From Whitmania pigra (taxonomy: Eukaryota > Annelida > Clitellata > Hirudinida > Haemopidae), in contig JAJTWR010000032.1 of NCBI GenBank assembly GCA_021613335.1, positions 992,501 to 1,056,500 on the forward strand: a DNA stretch of 64,000 nt, in the 5' to 3' direction. This document shows positions 18,727-31,299 of the stretch, in pieces. The position numbers and the translations under genes are program-made. Each line of letters opens with the position of its first letter. The first letter of the stretch is position 1. The notes beneath the pieces are model-generated. The model searched no databases. It saw only the letters and a program-made list of their open reading frames with translations, and had not been told where the DNA came from.

Positions 18727-19560
18727 TAGGGCTGCGAGTTATGAAAATTTTCTTGATCGATTAAAACAAATTGTGATTAATCGATCAAGCGATTAAATTA
18801 AATTAATTATAACGTATATTCCAACTGCAGTTCAAAAAAGTATTATGAAAGTAAACTATAACAACATTCCTGCTTGGGGACGTGTGTGCTTCAAAAACAT
18901 GACCAAGAAATGGCACAATTACAAAGGAATATTTAGCATTTTTAGATTCCATTATCATAATATTAAAATATTAAGAAATATAATACAGTTATAATTGAAA
19001 TTTTCTTGATCGATTAAACGCAATTTATTTCAGTTGATCAAACGATTAAATTTGATTAATTATCACGTATATTCCAAGTGCTTTTAGCCGATCTTATTGC
19101 GTCTTATTTAGTCAGCATGCAGCAGTAACTTTATAAAAGTCAAGTAGGCACGCTGTGAATGCTTTCCACAACTTCCTTAATCTCTGCTAACTTGTCTTTG
19201 TACATCTCAACTATCATAATGTCGATGGAGCGTCGACTTTGCAAGAATTAGGCCTGGTTTTAAAGCTCTGTCCGCATTCCATCGTCTTCCACCATTAAAG
19301 TAATACGTCCTGAGCTGGCAATCCAGCGAGTTAAAGCGATTTTAGTGTCTGCAGAAATTTTGTCGCTTACAGGCTTGTTTGTCTGACACGACAAGATATT
19401 CGCTATTTATCGTATTTCAGAATTCTTCTGCCAGTCAACGTCTTGGTATTCGAGAAGATGAGCCGAAGTTGGAACGCTAGCGATGTATTTGAATCGCAGA
19501 AAGCAAATTGCTACAACGCAGTGAACTTTGTCGCCATCGACTACTTTGCAGCTATCTTGT
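18727..19560 (-). pseudogene. hAT remnant (ZBED-like transposase fragment)
   Basis: Minus-strand coding traces around 19080-19450: ADTKIALTRWIASSGR (position of the A-x-x-RWI motif), then DIMIVEMYKDKLAEIKEVVE. These resemble the central part of Ac/ZBED-type hAT transposases. The left part has repeated CTTGATCGATTAAA blocks. A further related block lies at 20340-20480. The duplicate copy is at 28682-29515. Confidence 0.55.
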
Positions 19561-21312
19561 GTGTATTTTATTAACATACATTTCGTTTTAGCTTATAAAC
19601 AAAATGCTTATAAACTTTCTGCCACGGCATTTTCAATATTTAGTTTTTAATTAAATAGCAAAGATAATGCGGAATAAAGGGAGCTAAACACAAAGAAAAC
19701 TGTTAAATTTAAATTATGGTTAAGAATACCGATTATTCAATTGTAGAAAATTAAAATCCAAATCAATAATCATAATGTAATAATAATTTAATATAATAAT
19801 AGCTCGACAGCTTTAATTTAATTATAATAATGTCATAATTATTTATTAGTGGTTCAAATGTGTTTTGTGTTGCGATGTCATGCGAGTTTGAATAATTTTT
19901 AAGGGAAATCATGATTACATTGAAACTTACAAGTTCTTAAGCTATGAACCTATCTGTTAGGATTTTAAGTACATCTTTTAATAACGATACCTGGATTGGT
20001 AGCACCTGAATGCTTTTATGTTTAGTACGAGGAACATGGTTAGCTAGGAAAGTTAATGTTAACGGATATGTTTTATGCTTTTAAAACTTTTAAACTGATA
20101 TAGGTAGTTGTACAGCTATTTATTTAAATTAATTATTTAAAATACATATTTAAAATATTCTTTACCTCTATTGAAAGCTCCGCCATAAACTCGCTAACAC
20201 ATCAAAATACTTATTTACACGTTTGTTCTTATATTTATAATATATATGAATGATATCCTCGAAAGTTCAGTTGGTTATGAACATCAAGAGCAACATTCAG
20301 AGGAACAAAACTGAAAGGAAGATTTAAAGGTAAACCATCAAAAACGTATTATAAAGTTAGCTATAACAACATTCTTGCTTTGGGAGTGTGTGCTTCAAAA
20401 ACATGACTAAGAAATTTCACAATTATGAAGTAATGTTATAGCATCTTTAGAATCTATTCTAATAATATAACAATTTTAAGAAATTTAATATAATATTATT
20501 ATAATATAAATATTAAGAAATATAATATTTTATATATAATTATTATATGTATATATTACTAAAATTATATATTTATATGGTCGCATTACTAAGACAAACA
20601 AATCAACTTTATGCAGTTTCGTTTGCATGCCTTTATCGTATTCCGTTAATCTTAATGTCTGCTGTTGTTGCTCAAACAATTAATTGATGACTCAAAAACA
20701 CCATTGGTGGGCACACTCTATCAATTTATTTCATAAATTATTTAATAAATATTTTATTTTTACATTTGATATTTTTTGTGGTCAAGCATACTATTTACTA
20801 TTATTAATTGTATTATTACATAATATCCAACGTTATAGGTTTCTTGATGTTAATTGTTATCGGTTAAATTTCTGTTTCGCATGTATAGTTTTTCATGTAT
20901 ATTTCTCCTTGTCTTGACATTTCTTATTGTTATTAAATTTGTAAAGCATCCATACAATTATAGTGTAGTTTAGCATTCACGATATTAATTTATTAATGAA
21001 GCCATGGCATAACTATAATTTTTTAAACTTCTATTTAACATATTTTATAACTATCGAAAGAACATTTAAGAATCCTATTGTAAATGATATTTTAATTTCA
21101 AATCACTGAACGAATACCTTCTTCTCATCGTTTAACATTAGAAATGCCTCAAAAGGTGAACAACAGGCGAAGTTCAGTTGGAAGGGTTGAACTTGAGGTT
21201 CTTAAAAGCTGAAAATCAAGAAACAATTACAACTTCTGTCCACAAGGTCAAATTTTGCAACATCAAGTTCATTTTTTTTCAGTCTTTAAGTTAATTGTTG
21301 ATTTATCCATTT
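19561..21312. other. Noncoding 3' part of duplication copy A
   Basis: Very AT-rich with palindromic TATATATA stretches near 20450-20580. A 77-codon frame at 20684 recurs unchanged in copy B only because the DNA is almost identical. No gene recognised. Confidence 0.5.
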
Positions 21313-21368
21313 CAGTTATTTTCAACCTATTGACTAACAGAAACAACACAAATGAAATATTTCTGCAC

Positions 21369-21970
21369 CTGCAAAACATGGGAACATCTCTGTGGTTCTC
21401 AGAGTGCAGATAGATGAGCAGAAATTTCAAGTCCTTTTTGGCTTCATTGAGCACCTGCAACAAATTAAAATTTGTATTAATTCATATCAATTTGGTTTTA
21501 CTAGCACATTTTGTCAGTCCACAAACTCCATACCTGACTGTATGATCCCCTGTGGAAATTTGGATGCTGAGCTACAAAATATTCTTCAAATGAACTGATG
21601 AACTGTCGTACATCCAATTCTGGATTTCTAACAACTGGAAAAGAGTGATTAATGTAATTAGGTGTACAAATATCTGAAATGAAACATTAAATACTCACTG
21701 GCTCTAACATCTCTCTTGAGAAGTCGATCTATGATATTAAAAACCATCATTTCATGTACAATAAGATGTAAGAAGCATTCCACAAACAAGATAAAACTTA
21801 ATTTAAGCCACAAGTTTCCAAGGCAATATGGATTTCATTGATAACATCCAGTTATTAAAATAAAATAAGTTAATGTTTCCATGTCAGATCAAATCGCGTA
21901 CATAAATTTACCTCTGATCTGGAAGGTTGACATTCACAACTGGTATTATTTCGTGGACTTCTCTGTTCAT
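21369..21970 (-). pseudogene. FAF2/UBXD8-like gene fragment between the duplicated units
   Basis: FAF2 is an ER and lipid-droplet hairpin protein that recruits p97 in ER-associated degradation. Minus-strand exons: 21970-about 21912 (EVHEIIPVVNVNLPDQR, assignment uncertain), about 21802-21699 (hydrophobic hairpin-like, ending RLLKRDVRA), 21634-21534 (FISSFEEYFVAQHPNFHRGS) and 21454-21369 (LNEAKKDLKFLLIYLH, VPMFCR; start of the UAS thioredoxin-like domain). Splice phases match at 21699/21634 (1) and 21534/21454 (0). The spacer ends at both duplication junctions, and the rest of UAS, the coiled coil and the UBX domain are not found nearby, so it is called a gene fragment. It could instead be part of a gene whose other exons are beyond the window. 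Confidence 0.7.
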
Positions 21971-22233
21971 AATTATTAAAATCAGTTACGCTTTGAAACA
22001 TAAAATAGTGGATGGATCAACAGTATCAATAAGCAATGCGTTCTGTGATATGAGGATAATATTACAAATAGATTACTGTTTGTAGAAAATTTACTACATC
22101 GAAGAAGCTTGTAGCTGTGCGCTATCATGATTGCTAGGTCCAATTTAGCATTTATTTTAGGTACTCTTATGGCATTGGTTGCCATAAAGTATTGATTGAA
22201 TTTTAGCTATTTCAACCGCAGGCTCAAACCCTG

Positions 22234-22241
22234 TATAAAAG
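22234..22241 (+). promoter_or_regulatory. TATA box of PAN-PLAT gene B
   Basis: TATAAAAG, 170 bp upstream of the ATG at 22404, conserved with 10759-10766. Confidence 0.65.
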
Positions 22242-22403
22242 CTTCATTCTAACATGATACCATTCGACTTCTTTAAAAGTTTTTAATGCTTATCGCAAGT
22301 CAAATTCTTCCGTGTGATTTAGTTTTTGACACAATTTTATATTTGTAACCTGATAAACTCAAAACATTCCTTGAAAATTTCTCCACATCATTCTCATTTG
22401 AAC

Positions 22404-25400
22404 ATGGCTAATAAAGAGGCATTACTAGCGTCTTCAATAAAGATATTCTCAATTTTAATGCTGGCTTCGATTTTGAAAACCATAGAAACTAATTCAAATT
22501 CATCAAAAAAATTCTGTGCTACCTCGAGATTCTGTTCAGCCACAGTACCCGATGAAAAGGTTATTCTAAGAAAAGCCAATTTATTTTATTGTGCTTTCGA
22601 ATGCCTCAAACGACCTCGTTGCACTGGTTTCAACTGGTTATCAAACGGATCCCGACTCTGCTCCATATTCAACAGTTGGAGTAAAGTTATTCTTGTTTCT
22701 GGAAAAAGTTTCTGCCATTATTACGACGTAAGATGCTCTTAATGTGACTTCAAAAATATATTTCATATATAAATTTAAATTAAAACATTTTAAAACTAAA
22801 ACTATTTTATTATTTAATTTGTTCATATTTAATGGAGGAATGTATGTTAAAAAAAGCCTGGAACAGCAATTTAGTCTACATCAAATCAGTTATGCAACGA
22901 GCTTTATTCATTAAATAAATAAATAAATAAATAAATAGATAAACAAGACTTGTAATTATTCATAAGATTATTCACAGATGAATGATTAAAAAGCTATCAT
23001 GTTATCATAAATCAAATATATACCAAAATGTGCTGCACGCTAAAGTGTATATGGATACTGAAATAACCCGGGGGTCCGCAAATAAGTAAGTTAACTAATA
23101 AGTTTATTAGAGCAGGTATTCAGTTAACGGAACTGAATAATAGAAGTTAAGCGTTTAAGGAATTGAGGTACTTAAGGATGCAAATGGATATTTGGGTTTC
23201 CAAGTTGTCTTGATTCTCGTTGTTTGTCAGGTGATTATCGAGAATGCTTTTCTGTAGCAAAAATAGATCCCACGTGCCCGGAAAAGATGCCAAATATTAT
23301 TAAGTATAAATTTAATTATATTAGCAATATAAACTTAATTAATTTCCAAAAATCTAAGTTTACAACATTACACCCTCCTTAAATCTGTTCGTCCCGAACA
23401 GACTGCTGCTCCCCGTGGTACTTCGCCAGTCGGCGAATGTGTGCCACCTTCATTTTTACTCTCGGGACACAATCTCTCACATGGTGCCCATGTATCACCA
23501 TTGTTTCAATGCGAGCCCGTCCTCCTCTGGTATCTCTACTAAAACGCTTACTGAAAAAGATCAGCAAAACAACCAACAGCACTAAATGCTCGCCTCGAAT
23601 CTCCGACGACCTCCGAAGGCCAGAAAGCCCGCCCTGTCTGAGAACTCCACAAATGAACTCCTCGGACATTGATAAGGTTGGATCAATATCCAACCTTATC
23701 AACCACGTACTCACGACCGCCGAGTACCTCACCGTCAACATCTCCCCTGTCAGTTACAATGACATCCGCAGCTCCAACCTCCACTATATCCACAGCTGAA
23801 TTGAATTCGGAAACTCCCAGCTCAAATCGATCGCCACTGTTTTCCGGGTCCAGTTCCTCCACTGATTCCTCAACTCGAGGAGGCTCCACTCTGGTCTCTC
23901 CCAAAGTCCCCCCTTCAATTATTTCCTCGGTTCTCTCCACAACCGATACCAACGAGGCAATCGTGCACGGAACTGGCTCATCGGACACTGGCGCGACTTC
24001 TCTGGAGTCTGCAAAACTCTCCCTCAGCTCACCGTTGTCCTCATTCTCAACATTTATTGGGAGCTCCACTATTGGACTATCCCCGTCAACTACCAAACTG
24101 GCCTCACTCACCTCAGCAAAGGTCTCCTCAGCACCGTTTTCCTCACCCAGCTCTTCCCTCAGCTCCATTCCCGATTCCTCACTCCATGGAAGAAACACTT
24201 CGCTTTCCAAAGTTCTTCCATCTACAATTTCCTCGGTCTCCTTCTCAACCGAAACCAGTGTGGCAATCGGGTACACTGCTGAGGCCCCAGCTGGCATGAT
24301 GTTTATGGTGCTTGATGGAGTCTCCTCCGGTTGGTAGCTAGTAGAGGCCTTGTTGGAGAAAACCTCAGTTACTTTTTCCATCTTTTCTTCAAAGCTTTGC
24401 ATCATTTTATTTATATTTCCCATCACCCATTTCAGACCCGGATCAACAAACATATAAGCTTCTGGATCCTCACCCTGGTCTACTATCCACGACAGCAGGC
24501 GATCCTGCAATTCTTCCCTGGAGCCTTTCGAATCCATTTGCCTCAACTTAAGCTCACGTCTCATTCCAGCAAAAGTTAAATCTTCTAAGACCTTGCTCAT
24601 GACTTACTTTTTGGGATCCCACTCCTGACACCAATGAAATAACCCGGGGGTCCGCAAATAAGTAAGTTAACTAATAAGTTTATTAGAGCAGGTATTCAGT
24701 TAACGGAACTGAATAATAGAAGTTAAGCGTTTAAGGAATTGAGGTACTTAAGGATGCAAATGGATATTTGGGCTTCCAAGTTGTCTTGATTCTCGTTGTT
24801 TGTCAGGTGATTATCGAGAATGCTTTTCTGTAGCAAAAATAGATCCCACGTGCCCGGAAAAGATACCAAATATTATTAAGTATAAATTTAATTATATTAG
24901 CAATATAAACTTAATTAATTTCCAAAAATCTAAGTTTACAACAATACGTTGACGGGCAAAACGAGAGAAATAAAACTGAGACTGAAAAGCCAAAATATGT
25001 CAGAAGCTATTAATATCAGGTGTTGCCATTCATTTCAAAAGAGCTGAAGTAGTCCGTCGTAGTTCTCAATAACAAGTCATGTAAATACAAGTTACAAATT
25101 AATCTCAGAGCAATTAATATAATAGAACTATTAATAAACTTGATTCTTACGCTACCACAATTTCACTTAAAATATAAATTCTGAATTCTTTTTAAATATT
25201 TGCAGACATGCGAAATCGATGCTCTTAGCGGTGAGTCATTGAATGTCTACTCATGTTGATTATTTAATGAAAAGATAAATGTATGGAGAACATTATTATT
25301 GTTTACTTTTGAATATTTTACCTTTATTTTGATTCATCTTATTTTACATATTATTTACTGGATTGTTTTTATGGTCATATTCGTTCTTCTTGAAAGTGGA

Positions 25401-28336
25401 TATAATTATATATAACAGTCTGGATAATTCTTTGGGGAGATTTGTATTTGGATGAAAATGGCCTGATTAAATAAATAAACAAATAAATTTATTCAAATAT
25501 AAATTGCAGTTAAATACTTAATAATTACTTATTTAGTTGAACATTAGTAACTGAAAACCAAAAACTGTTAAATGGTGAGATGTTGAAGGAATTGGAAATG
25601 TTGTTCACCTGACTATGACCATCCTTAAGGTAAACAGAAAAATATTTTAATACAGGAAGCACTTTTAAAACTTTTCATCAGGAAAGTTGAGATGAAGTTA
25701 GGATGGCAGTCTCCTGAATATTGCATTCCTTCTCACTAAAAGTAACGAATGTAAAATTGTTGCTCAGGCAGTGGCTTATCAACTGTTTTTTCCGCCCCCT
25801 TCTTGACCCCTAATAATACGTTAACATTTAACAATTCTAAAAGCTCTAAAATATTTATTTTCATGGAAATACAATCAAATTAAAAATTTAAAAACATGTT
25901 TTCCGCGCTTTTCTTTCCTCAAAATTTTTTTTATAACAGTTTCTAAATTCAGTCCATCGGCAAGTTCTCGCTCTATGGAGAGGACTGCCAAGTCTGCCAG
26001 CCGTGCCTGGCTCAAATAAAAAAAAAACAAATCAAATAGAACAATCTTTATGGTGGCCTAAGTCCGAATCAAGGCCACCAAATAAATGCGTCATGATAAA
26101 ATTTTAAAAGCTTTCAATGGTTTTTGCGGATGTGACCTGAGGTGGAAGCTGGTTTAGCTCATCGATGATCAAAGGCAGTTTTTTATCAACTTAAGTTTGT
26201 AGAATGAGCGTTCACAGTTAGCAGCATTAATAGCCTGGGTTAGGAAGATCAAAAGTTGAAGGGGTTCATCGATTTTATCGTTTCCCGAAGCTTCCACAAA
26301 ACACTTCAATCTCTTCTATTTGTCAAAGAACACTTCTTTCTCTATGTTTTCATCAACTGCGCCAAGCTGACAATCATAATTATCCTCCAACAGGTTTCAC
26401 AGTGTGAGAAAGGCGTATTTGTTTGCAAGACTATGAACTTGTTGAAATCCGCCAGATATTTCCTCAGTCAACTTATTTACGACACATGGCATTCCCGTCT
26501 CAACTCAGTATCAAATCCCAGTGCTGCGTCAGTCAATTCTTCACCGTCCAGACTATACGTGCTTATCTTCATTTCAGAGCAGAATTTTTTTATTCGTCCA
26601 TTGCACTGTCTCTTACTAACTTTCAATAATAGTGAATAACCTTCACTCTCTTCCCTACGGTACCTTCATTGAAAAGTCACACAAAGAATCTTAAATCTTT
26701 TCTTAAGAAAAATACAAAAAAGATGGAAACTCCGTACTACTCATGAATAAAATATAAAATCTTGTCTTGGTGTAGAACGAATTGACGTTATTTAATTTTT
26801 CACGAAACGTTTTAGGAAATTAATAAGGTGAATTTCATTGATGGCTCGTACATGTTGCACATCAATCGATACGTTTATACCAAATGCCAAATTGAAATCT
26901 GACGCTTCAAAGGACCTAACTGGAAGAAAGGGGCTGTCATTTTTTAAATGTTTAAATTTTTACATACACCCTCCAAATGATGCCCCTTGGCACTTGGTGG
27001 ACCACTCTTGCCGCCACTCCCTTGGTATGCCACTGTGCTCAGGAGATAACAAAGGTCACGCAGTAAAGCCCTGGAGTAAATAAATTGATAGTTATATTGG
27101 GAATAATTAGAATAATTATAGTGCAAATTATTCAAGAGCGCAATTTGTTAAATTTAAAAATCAATAAACACAGGTCACTCAGTGCAGCCATCGAGTGAAT
27201 AAATTGTTAGTTTTAGTGGGAATAATTATAGTGCAAACATTCAAGCGTGCAATTTGTTAAATTTAAAAATAAATATATTTCCTACTTTTACCCGATGTAG
27301 CGCCAATTTTGCGAGGGTGATTTGGGGTTGAAAGTGCTAATTTTGTTGAAAACTATTTCGCAAGAAAAGATTTCAAAAAAAGATTTACATCCACTTTTTA
27401 TCCAAAAAGATATAATTTGATATCACGGGATTCTTAGGAATGGAGAGAAAAAAAAACTCTAGAATACTTATTTCGTTATTTTTTCAAAACTAAACTTCGT
27501 AGAAAAATAATGAATTTCCAACTGATGATTATTATTCTCAGTTTTTTATTCGAGATTGAAGACATCTGATTATCTTTGAAGTGAATTATCTAATGAAATT
27601 AACTCTATAAATATTTCGATATTGTGGAATAATTTCGAGATTGCAAATTAAAAATAAAACATTTTTTAAATTTATTTTTAATCACTATAAATACAGAGTT
27701 TACAAAAAGGTTGAAAATCAAAATTGAATCAATTATGATTTCTTGTTGAAATTGAACATCAAATGTTCGTTTCCAGATAAAATTCTGGTCAGCTTTAAGA
27801 TCCTCGTGAAAACAGGATCCAAGGTGGGCGCGGGAACCAGCGCTGACGTCACCTTCACCTTAAACTTTCCCAGGAACTTCAGCCAATCATTTACCGTACT
27901 TGGTGGCAAGAACAACCCTGATTTGTTTAGAAAATCCTGTCTCGGTGTTTTAATTTTCAAATTTCATTGCAAGTCAAATTCCTCTTTAAAATTGAAATCT
28001 CTCAAGTGAGTCATAAATTTTGAACGTTGAAATGAACATTAAGAAATAAATAAATAAATAATAAATCATTATTAAATATAAATATATATATATATATATT
28101 TGTTCAATACTTCATGGTAAAACTAAAAGATTGGAACACAACAACAAAAGGGAGTATCCTGGGTGGTTGGTGGATTATGTGAGTAACTTTTCATTTCATT
28201 CAAAACATGTCACATTTTTGCACATTTTTTGTTGCCATTTCAGGTCGAATTGATCAACTTGAACACAGGAGATAAGTGGCACTTCAACTGCCGCATGTGG
28301 CTCAAAGATCCTGTGTTGTCTGTCACTTTACCTTGA
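22404..28336 (+). CDS. Secreted PAN/apple-PLAT domain protein, copy B
   Basis: Exons 22404-22727, 25206-25230 (25 nt), 27777-28005, 28130-28178, 28244-28336; 239 residues, all phases intact. Same order as copy A: signal peptide, PAN-like Cys-rich module, micro-exon TCEIDALS, PLAT domain. The first exon is almost identical to copy A (changes such as SKKFCV to SKKFCA and NKTI to SKVI near its end). The PLAT exons 3 and 4 differ more: KVGAGTSADV for KSGAGTEADV, an added Gly (VLGGKNN), and HNNKREYPGWLVDY for HNKQGVNPAWYVDY, a loop that faces ligand or calcium in PLAT folds. The last exon is identical. No stop or frameshift, so both copies look functional. Intron 1 contains a whole LTR element. 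Confidence 0.9.
23059..23367 (-). repeat. 3' LTR of the SAP-gag element
   Basis: 309 bp, identical in length to the other LTR. Confidence 0.9.
23683..24600 (-). CDS. gag-like protein with N-terminal SAP motif
   Basis: 305 residues from the ATG at 24600, just inside the primer-binding site. Residues about 6-40 (LTFAGMRRELKLRQMDSKGS followed by REELQDRLLSW) fit the SAP helix-extension-helix DNA-binding motif. A short segment with a conserved Trp (GLKWVMGNINKMM) follows; the remaining two thirds are very acidic (Glu/Ser/Thr/Pro/Val-rich) and of low complexity. No capsid fold, zinc knuckle or protease is visible. SAP motifs also occur at the start of some invertebrate gypsy-like gag proteins. 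Its short length and the adjoining polypurine tract suggest the rest of gag-pol was deleted. Confidence 0.7.
   Translation of the reverse strand: MSKVLEDLTFAGMRRELKLRQMDSKGSREELQDRLLSWIVDQGEDPEAYMFVDPGLKWVMGNINKMMQSFEEKMEKVTEVFSNKASTSYQPEETPSSTINIMPAGASAVYPIATLVSVEKETEEIVDGRTLESEVFLPWSEESGMELREELGEENGAEETFAEVSEASLVVDGDSPIVELPINVENEDNGELRESFADSREVAPVSDEPVPCTIASLVSVVERTEEIIEGGTLGETRVEPPRVEESVEELDPENSGDRFELGVSEFNSAVDIVEVGAADVIVTDRGDVDGEVLGGREYVVDKVGY
24614..24633 (-). other. Primer-binding site, complementary to tRNA-Leu
   Basis: Minus strand reads TGGTGTCAGGAGTGGGATCC one base inside the LTR. This complements the CCA-tailed 3' end typical of a eukaryotic tRNA-Leu (…TCCCACTCCTGACACCA). Confidence 0.75.
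24635..24943 (-). repeat. 5' LTR of the SAP-gag element
   Basis: 309 bp; duplicates the other LTR with about two differences. Confidence 0.9.
25870..26700 (-). pseudogene. hAT transposase remnant, duplicate of 15360-16720
   Basis: Same remnant as in copy A, without the MITE: the site near 26415-26426 reads straight through. Contains frameshifts and stops and an A-rich insertion near 26010. Confidence 0.7.
27070..27420. repeat. Counterpart of the tandem repeat at 17050-17480
   Basis: One truncated and one full unit with the same CGCAATTTGTTAAATTT and GATGTAGCGCCAATTT blocks. Confidence 0.7.
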
Positions 28337-28681
28337 TGCATCAATGCACTTGGGTCGACTGACATGCAACAATGCACATTCCTTCATTGAAATTCATAAG
28401 TGCACTGACGATTGACATTCAATGATGCATTGACATTCGATCTTGACGTTAACTGCGCGTCATTTTTGCTCATGAATTTCAAGTTTACGTGTTTTCGTCC
28501 TATGCTTTAAAGATTGCATTGTGAGGTACTTGCTTGGATTTGCCGTCAAATTTGTGGCTCAAAATAATCAATCAAGCCCTATGTATTGAAGCACTGTCTT
28601 ATTTTCTAGTAATAATTATAATTATAAAACCAACATTACTGAAAATCACAAAATAGGTAATAAATACAATCATCATAATTA

Positions 28682-29515
28682 GGGCTGCGAGTTATTATAA
28701 TTTTCTTGATCGATTAAAACAAATTGTGATTAATCGATCAACTATTAAATTAGATTAATTATAACGTATATTCCAACTGCAGTTCAAAAAAGTATTATGA
28801 AAGTAAACTATAACAACATTCCTGCTTGGGGACGTGTGTGCTTCAAAAACATGACCAAGAAATGGCACAATTACGAAGGAATATTTAGCATATTTAGATT
28901 CCATTGTCATAACATTAAAATATTAAGAAGTATAATACAGTTATAATTGAAATTTTCTTGATCGATTAAACTCAATTTATTTCAATTGATCAAACGATTA
29001 AATTTAATTAATTATCACATATATTCCAGGGGCTTTTAGCCGATCTTATTGCGTCTTATTTAGTCAGCATACAGCAGTAACTTTATAAAAGTCAAGTAGG
29101 CATGCTGTGAATGCTTTCCACAACTTTCTTAATCTCTACTTGTCTTTGCACATCTCAGCAATCATAATGTCGATGGTGCTTCGACTTTGCAAGAATTAGG
29201 CCTGGTTTTAAAGCTCTGTCCACATTCCATCATCTTCCACCATTAAAGTAATACGTCCTGAGCTGGCAATCCAGCGAGTTAAAGCGATTTTAGTGTCTGC
29301 AGAAATTTTGTCGCTTACAGGCTTGTTTGTCTGACACGACAAGATATTCGCTATTTATCGTATTTCAGAATTCTTCTGCCAGTCAACGTCTTGGTATTCG
29401 AGAAGATGAGCCGAAGGTGGAACGCTAGCGATGTATTTGAACCGCAGAAAGCAAATTGCTACACCGCAGTGAACTTTGTCGCCATCGACTAGTTTGCAGC
29501 TATCTTGTGTGTATT
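28682..29515 (-). pseudogene. hAT remnant, duplicate of 18727-19560
   Basis: Nearly identical to the copy A remnant, including the RWI-type stretch; the same inactivating differences are shared, so they predate duplication or were spread by conversion. Confidence 0.55.
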
Positions 29516-31243
29516 TTATTAACATACATTTCTTTTAGCTTATAAACAAAATGCTTATAAACGTTCTGCCATGGTATTTTCAATATTTACGTTTTAATTA
29601 AATAGCAAAGATAATGCGGAATAAAGGGAGCTAAACACAAAGAAAACTGTTAAATTTAAATTATGGTTAAGAATACCGATTATTCAATTGTAGAAAATTA
29701 AAATCCAAATCAATAATCATAATGTAATAATAATTTAATATAATAATAGCTCGACAGCTTTAATTTAATTATAATAATGTCATAATTATTTATTAGCGGT
29801 TTAAATGTGTTTTGTGTTGCGATGTCATGCGAATTTGAATTATTTTTAAGGGAAATCATGATTACATTGAAACTTACAAGTTCTTAAGCTATGAACCTAT
29901 CTATTAAGATTTTAAGTACATCTTTTAATAACGATACCTGGATGCTTTTATGTTTAGTACAAGGAACATGTTTAGCTAGGAAAGTTAATGTTAACGGATA
30001 TGTTTTATGCTTTTAAAACTTTTAAACTGATATAGGTAGTTGTACAGCTATTTATTTAAATTAATTATTTAAAATACATATTTAAAATATTCTTTACCTC
30101 TATTGAAAGCTCCGCCATAAACTCGCTAACACATCAAAATACTTATTTACACGTTTGTTCTTATATTTATAATATATATGAATGATATCCTCGAAAGTTC
30201 AGTTGGTTATGAACATCAAGAGCAACATTCAGAGGAACAAAACTGAAAGGAAGATTTAAAGGTAAACCATCAAAAACGTATTATAAAGTAAGCTATAACA
30301 ACATTCTTGCTTTGGGAGTGTGTGCTTCAAAAACATGACTAAGAAATTTCACAATTATGAAGTAATGTTATAGCATCTTTAGAATCTATTCTAATAATAT
30401 AACAATTTTAAGAAATTTAATATAATATTATTATAATATAAATATTAAGAAATATAATATTTTATATATAATTATTATATGTATATATTACTAAAATTAT
30501 ATATTTATATGGTCGCATTACTAAGACAAACAAATCAACTTTATGCAGTTTCGTTTGCATGCCTTTATCGTATTCCGTTAATCTTAATGTCTGCTGTTGT
30601 TGCTCAAACAATTAATTGATGACTCAAAAACACCATTGGTGGGCACACTCTATCAATTTATTTCATAAATTATTTAATAAATATTTTATTTTCACATTTG
30701 ATATTTTTTGTGGTCAAGCATACTATTTACTATTATTAATTGTATTATTACATAATATCCAACGTTATAGGTTTCTTGATGTTAATTGTTATCGGTTAAA
30801 TTTCTGTTTCGCATGTATAGTTTTTCATGTATATTTCTCCTTGTCTTGACATTTCTTATTGTTATTAAATTTGTAAAGCATCCATACAATTATAGTGTAG
30901 TTTAGCATTCACGATATTAATTTATTAATGAAGCCATGGCATAACTATAATTTTTTAAACTTCTATTTAACATATTTTATAACTATCGAAAGAACATTTA
31001 AGAATCCTATTGTAAATGATATTTTAATTTCAAATCACTGAACGAATACCTTCTTCTCATCGTTTAACATTAGAAATGCCTCAAAAGGTGAACAACAGGC
31101 GAAGTTCAGTTGGAAGGGTTGAACTTGAGGTTCTTAAAAGCTGAAAATCAAGAAACAATTACAACTTCTGTCCACGAGGTCAAATTTTGCAACATCAAGT
31201 TCATTTTTTTCAGTCTTTAAGTTAATTGTTGATTTATCCATTT
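29516..31243. other. Noncoding 3' part of duplication copy B
   Basis: Nearly base-for-base the same as 19561-21312. No gene recognised. Confidence 0.5.
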
Positions 31244-31299
31244 TAGAGCTTATTTTGGTTTTATTCTTCCAACATTACTATCCATTTATCCATTTTAGA

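Larger units (their letters stand above)
23059..24943 (-). mobile_element. LTR retrotransposon with SAP-domain gag and no pol
   Basis: Two 309-bp LTRs (23059-23367, 24635-24943) start TGAAATAACC and end TTTACAACA on the plus strand; they differ at about two positions, so the insertion is young. Flanking duplication ATAC (23055-23058, 24944-24947). On the minus strand the internal region is primer-binding site, a 305-codon frame, then a short region and a polypurine tract (AAGGAGGGTGTAA next to 23368). No protease, RT or integrase is present, so it must rely on another element. A remnant of the same family is at 56990-57433 and an LTR piece at 37637-37757. Confidence 0.92.
21970..31243. repeat. 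Tandem segmental duplication, copy B
   Basis: Second copy of 10000-21312. It lacks the LINE and the TAGTTA MITE of copy A but has its own LTR element (23059-24943). Its 3' 3 kb is nearly identical to copy A, while the intron and first PLAT exon differ at roughly one base in ten. Confidence 0.93.

Noticed and set aside
20684..20917. 77-codon frame identical to one at 30616-30849
   Set aside because: Identity is explained by the near-identical duplicated DNA; no protein features and no splice support.
24614..24633. tRNA-like sequence
   Set aside because: Only a 20-nt primer-binding site next to an LTR, not a tRNA gene; the same holds for 48144-48163.
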